NCBI GenBank assembly: GCA_050049955.1
Contig: JASFVG010000284.1
Coordinates: 1-6,246 of the forward strand
Origin: SKLM01 sp050049955
GTDB lineage: Bacteria > Chloroflexota > Anaerolineae > B4-G1
Length of the DNA: 6,246 nt
Direction: 5' to 3'
Shown here in pieces: positions 1-4,080 of the stretch. The first letter of the stretch is position 1. Every line of letters starts with the position of its first letter. Under the pieces are notes generated by a model. That model was not told the origin of the DNA. It made no database searches and saw only the letters and a list, made by a program, of their open reading frames with translations. The position numbers and the translations under genes were made by a program.

Positions 1-2
1 CA

Positions 3-779
3 GACGATCACGCAGCCATCGAGGAGGCCGTCGCCCGAGGTTGCCACGTGCTGTACCTGGAGTCGCCGACCAATCCGATGCTCAAGGTGGTCGACCTGGC
101 GCGGCTCGCGGAGGCTGCGCGCAGGGCCGGAGCAGTCACCATCGTCGACAACACCTTCGCCACCCCCATCAACCAGAACCCGCTTCAACTCGGTGTCGAC
201 CTGGTGATCCATAGCGCGACGAAGTATCTGGCCGGACACAGCCACGTGCTGGGCGGGGTGCTGTGCGGATCGAAAGAGTTGGTCGAACGCGTGTACAGAC
301 ACCGGGAATTGACCGGCCCCTCTATGCAGGCCCATACCGCGGGCCTACTGCTACACAGCCTGAAGACGTTGGGTCTGCGAGTGCAGCGACACAATGAAAA
401 CGCCCTGACCCTAAGCCGCTTCCTCGAGCAGCATCCCAAGGTCGCGCAGGTGTACTATCCGGGCCTGGAGAGTCACCCGGGCCACGCAATCGCGCGCCAG
501 CAGATGCGGGGTTTTGGCGGCGTGCTCAGCTTCTCAGTTGCCGGTGGGTTGGAGGCGATTGCACGCTTCCTCCCCCGATTGCGCTACGCCTACATGGCCG
601 CCAACCTTGGCCAGGTGGAGACCATCGTGGGTCCTCCCGCTGTAACCAGCCACGTCGAGTGCACGGAGGAGGAGATGGCGGCCGCAGGCATCCCGGCCGG
701 CCTGGTGCGCTACTCGGCCGGAATCGAGGATGTCGCCGACCTGCGCGCCGACCTGGAGCAGGCGCTGGACGCGCTCTAG
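3..779 (+). CDS. Cys/Met metabolism PLP-dependent enzyme (cystathionine gamma-synthase/gamma-lyase family), 5' end outside window
   Basis: This is the C-terminal 258 residues of a fold-type I PLP enzyme of trans-sulfuration or methionine/cysteine metabolism; the family makes or cleaves C-S bonds at the gamma carbon in the cytoplasm. The frame is open from the window edge, and the GTG at 48 is only an internal codon. Visible landmarks are YLESPTNP (start of the large-domain core), VDNTFATP with the aspartate (codon 147-149) that contacts the pyridine nitrogen, and HSATKYLAGHS with the Schiff-base lysine at codon 222-224. Further on come YYPGLESHP, GFGGVLSF, PAVTSHVE and the C-terminal LVRYSAGIEDVADL signature. 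Family members are usually about 380-400 residues, so roughly 120-140 are missing upstream. Synthase, cystathionine gamma-lyase and methionine gamma-lyase cannot be told apart here because the N-terminal substrate residues are absent. One oddity is GHSH where GHSD is usual. Stop is TAG at 777-779. Confidence 0.95.
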   Translation, partial: DDHAAIEEAVARGCHVLYLESPTNPMLKVVDLARLAEAARRAGAVTIVDNTFATPINQNPLQLGVDLVIHSATKYLAGHSHVLGGVLCGSKELVERVYRHRELTGPSMQAHTAGLLLHSLKTLGLRVQRHNENALTLSRFLEQHPKVAQVYYPGLESHPGHAIARQQMRGFGGVLSFSVAGGLEAIARFLPRLRYAYMAANLGQVETIVGPPAVTSHVECTEEEMAAAGIPAGLVRYSAGIEDVADLRADLEQALDAL

Positions 780-861
780 GATCGCAGGGCTCCTGGCGCA
801 CCTGACTGCCACTGTAACTGATGCAATGTACACCACCCGATGGGCGTCTGTGGCCTCAGCC

Positions 862-883
862 CTGGCTTTCCGAACAAAGCCAG
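862..883 (+). terminator. Perfect 8-bp hairpin between the PLP enzyme and the YkvA-like gene
   Basis: CTGGCTTT at 862-869 and AAAGCCAG at 876-883 are exact inverted complements around a 6-nt loop, 82 nt after the PLP-enzyme stop and about 60 nt before the next gene. No U-tract follows, so it is not a canonical intrinsic terminator. It could be a weak terminator, an RNA-stabilising stem or a 5'-leader element of the downstream gene. Confidence 0.45.
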
Positions 884-941
884 ACAAGGGCGGGTCAGCT
901 CGGACGTCCGCGCGCGTACGAAGGGAGAAATAACTGCAGAC

Positions 942-1430
942 ATGGGAGAAGAACGGACCTTTCGGACCCCTCGCGAGCGAAGGTTCTACCATCGGCTTCG
1001 CGACCGCGTCAAGCATTGGGCCGAACGCCGGCGCATCCCGCAAGACCGGATGGAGTTCCTGTTGATCGCACCGGACCTATTCGTGCTGCTGTCGCGGCTG
1101 GCCCTCGACGGTCGGGTGCCCAGCCGCACCAAGGCCAAGGTCGCGGCTGGCCTCGCCTACTTCGTGAGCCCGTTCGACCTGGTGCCCGACTTCCTTGGAC
1201 CCGCGGGTTTCCTGGACGACGTGATCGTAGCAGCCTGGATCGTGCACACCATCATCGGCGAGCTCAACCAGCTAGACCGGTCGATCCTCCAAGACCATTG
1301 GGAGGGTGAAGAAGACGTGCTCATCCGCGTGAGGAACATCATCGAGCAGGCAGACGATGTGCTGGGCCGCGGCCTGCGCTTCGTCACCCAGCGGCTCCGC
1401 TCCGGCCGCGGCTTCAAGCGAGGGATGTGA
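942..1430 (+). CDS. YkvA-like DUF1232 family protein
   Basis: This is a 162-residue protein with the DUF1232/YkvA signature at about residues 64-100: KAKVAAGLAYFVSPFDLVPD, then an FLDD motif and the hydrophobic stretch VIVAAWIVHTII. The family is widespread, small and membrane-associated by prediction, and its biochemical role is not known. The N-terminal 35 residues are strongly basic (RERRFYHRLRDRVKHWAERR) and the C-terminus is also basic, which suits contact with membrane or nucleic acid, but that is inference. I chose the ATG at 942 because GGGAG at 923-927 lies upstream, although its 14-nt spacing is long. The in-frame ATG at 840 would add 34 residues without family resemblance and would place the 862-883 hairpin inside the gene. 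It lies alone on the + strand, 162 nt after the PLP enzyme, so co-transcription is possible but not evident. TGA at 1428-1430. Confidence 0.85.
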   Translation: MGEERTFRTPRERRFYHRLRDRVKHWAERRRIPQDRMEFLLIAPDLFVLLSRLALDGRVPSRTKAKVAAGLAYFVSPFDLVPDFLGPAGFLDDVIVAAWIVHTIIGELNQLDRSILQDHWEGEEDVLIRVRNIIEQADDVLGRGLRFVTQRLRSGRGFKRGM

Positions 1431-1456
1431 CTCGGGTTGGGCGATGCCCGCTCGAT

Positions 1457-1474
1457 ACCTGACCTGGGTCGGGT
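1457..1474 (+). terminator. Weak hairpin after the YkvA-like gene
   Basis: ACCTGAC at 1457-1463 can pair with GTCGGGT at 1468-1474 (seven pairs including one G-U, 4-nt loop), 26 nt past the stop at 1430. No T-run follows. It is the only stem I see between this gene and the convergent remnant on the other strand, so it may act as a poor terminator. In DNA this G+C-rich it may also be chance. Confidence 0.25.
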
Positions 1475-1539
1475 CAGCCACGCGAAGGTTATCCCAGGTT
1501 TGAGGCGAGGGCTTCCGAGTAGGGCCGGCTGGGGGCGAA

Positions 1540-1979
1540 TCACCGGTCACCTCGGCATCTAGAGCAGGAGACCGAGCACTCAGCACTTACGGCCTCCATT
1601 GCGGCCAATTCGACGTTCTCCTCCACGAACTCGAAAACCGGGCTGAGCCTGCCGCCACAGGTCACCGCACCCACCAGTAGGCTGACGTTGGCAAGTGGGA
1701 ACCCCCGCCTGGCTGCATGATCAGACGGTCCAGGTCCAATCGTCCATTCCGGATCGGGAAGCCCAGCCTTCCCCAGTGCGTCACCCCTGTCCCCAGAGTG
1801 ACCCTGTCTAGCGAGTCTATCTTCCCACGCTTCAGGATGGACAGGACAACGTCGTCGCGGACGCTGAAGGCGGACAGCTTCCCATAGCTGGAGACGTGCG
1901 CAGGGACGAGACCGCCCACCTTCTTGATATGGGTCACCTCCAGAAGATTCGGATCGGGGTGACGCCACACGACGGGTTG
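1540..1979 (-). pseudogene. Frameshifted gene remnant, possibly C-terminus of a condensation/acyltransferase-like protein
   Basis: Two minus-strand frames share one coding story. The first frame, open from a TAG at 1980-1982, reads KLSAFSVRDDVVLSILKRGK, then DRVTLGTGVTHWGRLGFPIR and NGRLDLDRLIM, and ends at 1662. The second reads FPLANVSLLVGAVTCGGRL, then SPVFEFVEENVELAAMEAV, and ends at 1540-1542. They join naturally at a run of five C on the + strand (1702-1706); one extra base there would fuse them into ...LIMQPGGGFPLANVSLL.... The alternation of 'THWGRL.FP...G.L.L..L' with 'V..VT.GGRL...F.F.EE.VE' recalls the C-terminal half of condensation/alcohol-acyltransferase-like folds. I rate that family assignment as weak (about 0.3). 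No N-terminal portion is present, because the lipoprotein stop lies only 30 nt upstream. A good ribosome-binding sequence, GGAGGTGACC (1941-1932), precedes the reading frame but has no ATG at a normal distance. The break may be real decay or a homopolymer assembly error. Confidence 0.5.
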
Positions 1980-2009
1980 CTAGAAGAGGTTCGTATCGCC
2001 ACGCCTCGT

Positions 2010-2933
2010 TCAGTGGACTGCATGGTAAATCGTGGCCGTGTCAAGCCTTCTCGGTTGACACTCGTCGTCGAGGGCCACCATCTCGATCCCGCCGCCCTCG
2101 AGCAGGCGAATCTCGTACACAGCATCGACACCGCACGGTGGGACGCCGAATACCCTACACTCCCCCACGCGCATCTCTGTCCCCTTGAACTCGAATTCGC
2201 AGATAGCGAACGGGCTCTCGTCCAGCTCCTCCAGCCTCCGTGCCTGGCGGAACGTCCCGTCCTCTAGGATACGGATGCAGCCGGCGCCGACCGTCTTCTG
2301 GTAGGTTCCGGCGGCCTCGCTGGCCGAACTCGCCAGCGTGAACTGCCGCGCGGGAGTCGCGGTCGCTGGTGGTGGGGTCGGTGTCGGTGGCACCATGTCG
2401 AAGACCGTGTCCGTGTCGCGCTTTCTCGGCGAGCAGTCGTCCTCGATGGCCTTGACCCTGATCCTACCGTTCTCAAACATGCGAACCTCGTAGATGCCAA
2501 TGGCATCTCCGCAGTCAGGAACGCCCGAGACCTTGAACGTCTCGATGTGCATCTTGGTTCCCTCAAACCTCACTTGATCGACGGCATGCGGGTCACCATC
2601 CGGCCCGTTGTGTGCGTGATGGAGGGTTCCGTGCTGATAGAAGCGCAGGTACAGGTCCTTGCCCGGCCTGTGCCACGTGCCGACCAGGTCATCGATTCTG
2701 GTTGCTAGCCTGTACTCTGGAGTCGGGGTCGCTGTCGGAGGCTCCGGTGTCGGTGTTGCAGTCGGCGGAGCCGGTGTAGGGGTCGCCGTCGGTGGCTCTG
2801 GGGTCGGCGTAGCCGTCGGTCGGACAGGTGCAGATGTGCTAGCCGGCTCCGGCGGCGGTCCACCACATCCGGCCATCAGCAGCAATGCCAGTGTCATACC
2901 CAACGTCCTCTTGCACAGCCTTCTCTCGCCCAT
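2010..2933 (-). CDS. Two-domain lipoprotein with Pro/Thr-rich linkers
   Basis: This is a 307-residue exported lipoprotein of unknown function. Residues 1-23 form a lipoprotein signal: basic GERRLCKR, hydrophobic LGMTLALLL, and lipobox LMAGC with Cys23 as the acylated residue. A Pro/Thr linker (24-74) follows, containing four 9-residue units. Domain A is at about 83-181 and domain B at about 205-306, joined by a second linker, PPTPTPPPATATPA. The domains are tandem duplicates: F.GT.M......V.GVP.CG, then YE.R..E.G.I, then DDC/DEC.PR..DT.T align with about 25 identities over roughly 59 positions by eye. The GTW/GTY start and alternating hydrophobic pattern suggest a small beta-barrel or sandwich (inference). 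Paired cysteines 141/167 and 267/292 occupy equivalent places and may form disulfides outside the cell; domain B has three more. The ATG at 2931-2933 has AAGGAG (2946-2941) at 7-nt spacing. It lies 60 nt after the IPT gene and is probably in its operon. Confidence 0.85.
   Translation of the reverse strand: MGERRLCKRTLGMTLALLLMAGCGGPPPEPASTSAPVRPTATPTPEPPTATPTPAPPTATPTPEPPTATPTPEYRLATRIDDLVGTWHRPGKDLYLRFYQHGTLHHAHNGPDGDPHAVDQVRFEGTKMHIETFKVSGVPDCGDAIGIYEVRMFENGRIRVKAIEDDCSPRKRDTDTVFDMVPPTPTPPPATATPARQFTLASSASEAAGTYQKTVGAGCIRILEDGTFRQARRLEELDESPFAICEFEFKGTEMRVGECRVFGVPPCGVDAVYEIRLLEGGGIEMVALDDECQPRRLDTATIYHAVH
2712..2819 (-). repeat. 27-bp tandem repeat, four copies, coding a PTATPTPEP linker
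   Basis: Residues 39-74 of the lipoprotein are four 9-residue units: PTATPTPEP, PTATPTPAP, PTATPTPEP and PTATPTPEY. At the DNA level this is a 108-bp imperfect tandem array. Third codon positions differ between units, so it has either been kept by selection for some time or expanded long ago. Such linkers hold a folded domain away from the membrane or cell wall, and copy number can change by slippage. The opposite strand gives a Gly/Val-rich mirror reading frame that is an artefact. Confidence 0.9.
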
Positions 2934-2993
2934 CTATCTGCTCCTTACCTGACTCAAAGTGACCTAGGCCATAGCTTTGGTTCGTCGCGTCGC

Positions 2994-3902
2994 CTAGTTC
3001 CCTATCGACTTCCAGAACGTCGCGGTGCTCGTTGCGGTATGGCGGCGCCCGTCGGGGCAGCGATTCTCCACCCGTACCGTGCCCTGCTCGTCTGGCTGAA
3101 CAGCGATGAACAACTGGGTCGCCTCGATGCGATGCGGCCTGCGAGCCGACCTGAGCCGCCGTGGTTCCCGTGCCACCTCGCCGACGTACGCGACGGCAAA
3201 GGGATCGATGTTGCTGCCGCGGATGTGCACCGTCGCCTCATCGTCAGCTTCAACGAGGGCAAGGCCGCGGATCACCGGCTGGGCACAGAAACTGCCGGAA
3301 GAGGTCGTCCACCGCCCCGCCGCGTACACAGATACCAGTCCGCTGACTGTGCCCTCATTGAGTACGACCGCGACTTGCTGATACCCATCCCCGGTCTCGA
3401 TCACGTACCCCACCTTCACCGGTGCGCCTCCGATACGCACGCGTATCTCCCTCGGGTCGAGACCGAAGCCAGTCCCCGTTATGATGACGACGTCTCCCGC
3501 CTTGCCGTGGTCCGGCGATAGCGTGAGAACGTTGGGACTCAGCAGGCCGGCAAGCGGGGCGCTTTCATCTCCAGAGCCGGTGGGCGGTACCCCGGCGATG
3601 GGGACGACAGCCTCCTGGACCGCACTACAGGCCGCCGTACAAGTGCCTACGAGCAACATAAGCCACACAATCCACCTCAACATCCCCCACCTCCTTCCGT
3701 CTCTAGTCCTATCATCCACGGCCAATTCGGATCTCAGGAAGGCAACCAGCGCGTCCAGACTGCCGAAGCCCTGCCTACGTCCCTCGCTGTGGACATCCTT
3801 GACGGAGAATCGCCAGCAGGGTTGTCTCCCGCTTCCCTCGTCTGACTCTTGCCAGCAGCGGAGTAGATAGGCTCGATACGGTTGACTCCCTTCCCTGTGC
3901 AT
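2994..3902 (-). CDS. Membrane-anchored IPT/TIG-domain protein with an N-terminal small conserved domain
   Basis: This 302-residue protein starts at ATG 3902-3900. AGGAGG (3918-3913) lies 10 nt upstream, preferred over the TTG at 3935. Residues 1-61 form a compact domain (YRAYLLRCWQE, CWRFSVKDVHS, GFGSLDALVAFLRSEL) of a type I recall as short unnamed Chloroflexota proteins. Residues 75-94 are hydrophobic (LRWIVWLMLLVGTCTAACSA) and serve as a membrane segment or an imperfect lipoprotein signal, with TAAC or VGTC as poor lipoboxes. Residues 122-205 look like an IPT/TIG immunoglobulin-like domain (LSPDHGKAGDVVIITGTGFG is its classic opening). A second, more diverged copy is at about 208-296. The whole could span the membrane with the N-terminal domain inside and the IPT domains outside. 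Alternatively, translation may begin at the internal ATG (3683), giving a plain 229-residue lipoprotein. It is the first gene of the leftward operon and diverges from the SARP-STAND gene. TAG at 2996-2994. Confidence 0.75.
   Translation of the reverse strand: MHREGSQPYRAYLLRCWQESDEGSGRQPCWRFSVKDVHSEGRRQGFGSLDALVAFLRSELAVDDRTRDGRRWGMLRWIVWLMLLVGTCTAACSAVQEAVVPIAGVPPTGSGDESAPLAGLLSPNVLTLSPDHGKAGDVVIITGTGFGLDPREIRVRIGGAPVKVGYVIETGDGYQQVAVVLNEGTVSGLVSVYAAGRWTTSSGSFCAQPVIRGLALVEADDEATVHIRGSNIDPFAVAYVGEVAREPRRLRSARRPHRIEATQLFIAVQPDEQGTVRVENRCPDGRRHTATSTATFWKSIGN
3690..3696 (-). promoter_or_regulatory. Internal Shine-Dalgarno site for the in-frame ATG at 3683
   Basis: AAGGAGG (read 3696 to 3690 on the minus strand) lies exactly 6 nt before an in-frame ATG at 3683-3681. 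It is better placed than the upstream site, and the protein from it would begin MLRWIVWLMLLVGTC, a textbook signal-peptide start. This decides between a single fused protein and two products from one frame. Confidence 0.6.
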
Positions 3903-3949
3903 CTCAACTTGTCCTCCTCTTGTCAGGCCAGCCAAGTTCTGCTATAGTG

Positions 3950-3997
3950 GCATTGTCCGCCGGCCTTCATTGAACTCCCAACCATCCTCGACAATGC
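3950..3997. promoter_or_regulatory. 8-bp inverted repeat in the divergent intergenic region
   Basis: GCATTGTC (3950-3957) and GACAATGC (3990-3997) are perfect inverted complements with centres 40 bp apart, in the non-coding stretch between the two divergent start codons (3903-4080). This could be a two-half-site operator bound by a looping or dimeric regulator shared by both genes. I find no convincing -35/-10 pair on either strand; TAGACT at 4041-4046 is a weak -10 candidate for the + strand gene and TATAGC (3947-3942) for the - strand operon. Confidence 0.3.
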
Positions 3998-4047
3998 TTC
4001 CAGCTCCGACTCGTCCATAGCCTATCACCCGGCGCTTTGGTAGACTC

Positions 4048-4080
4048 TAGGAACGCCTTAGGGAACCCTTAGGTAAGGCC
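4048..4080 (+). repeat. Three 11-bp-spaced TAGG direct repeats abutting the SARP-STAND start codon
   Basis: The units are TAGGAACGCCT (4048-4058), TAGGGAACCCT (4059-4069) and TAGGTAAGGCC (4070-4080). Neighbouring units share 7-8 of 11 bases. SARP regulators are known to bind direct heptamers repeated every 11 bp, one helical turn. The array ends at the base before the ATG and includes the likely ribosome-binding sequence AGGTAAGG (4071-4078), so binding here would more easily repress than activate. Part of GCCTTA (4055-4060) can also pair with TAAGGC (4074-4079), which could sequester the ribosome site in RNA. Confidence 0.4.

Noticed and set aside
840..941. Longer start for the YkvA-like gene at ATG 840
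   Set aside because: The added 34 residues do not resemble the family, there is no ribosome-binding site in front, and the 862-883 hairpin would be coding. The ATG at 942 fits better.
534..1043. Minus-strand 169-codon open frame
   Set aside because: It runs antisense across the end of the PLP enzyme and into the YkvA-like gene, both with family signatures. Its sequence is arginine- and alanine-rich without recognisable motifs.
1896..2267. Plus-strand 123-codon open frame
   Set aside because: It overlaps the lipoprotein C-terminal domain and the remnant on the opposite strand, and shows no domain or start signal.
2712..2819. Possible CRISPR-like repeat array
   Set aside because: The units are contiguous with no spacers and translate in frame as a protein linker.
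2659..2952. Plus-strand frame rich in GVGVAVGGSG repeats
   Set aside because: It is the mirror of the Pro/Thr linker of the minus-strand lipoprotein, which has a signal peptide, a ribosome-binding site and duplicated domains. The glycine-rich frame has none of these.
3039..3521. Plus-strand 160-codon open frame
   Set aside because: It is antisense to the IPT domains, has no ribosome site, and has arginine/proline-rich noise composition.
3903..3935. TTG start at 3935 for the IPT protein
   Set aside because: The good AGGAGG lies inside this extension and points to the ATG at 3902; no ribosome site precedes the TTG.
3936..4080. Small non-coding RNA or tRNA in the divergent intergenic region
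   Set aside because: No cloverleaf and no promoter-terminator pair are visible; the structure seen is limited to short inverted and direct repeats.
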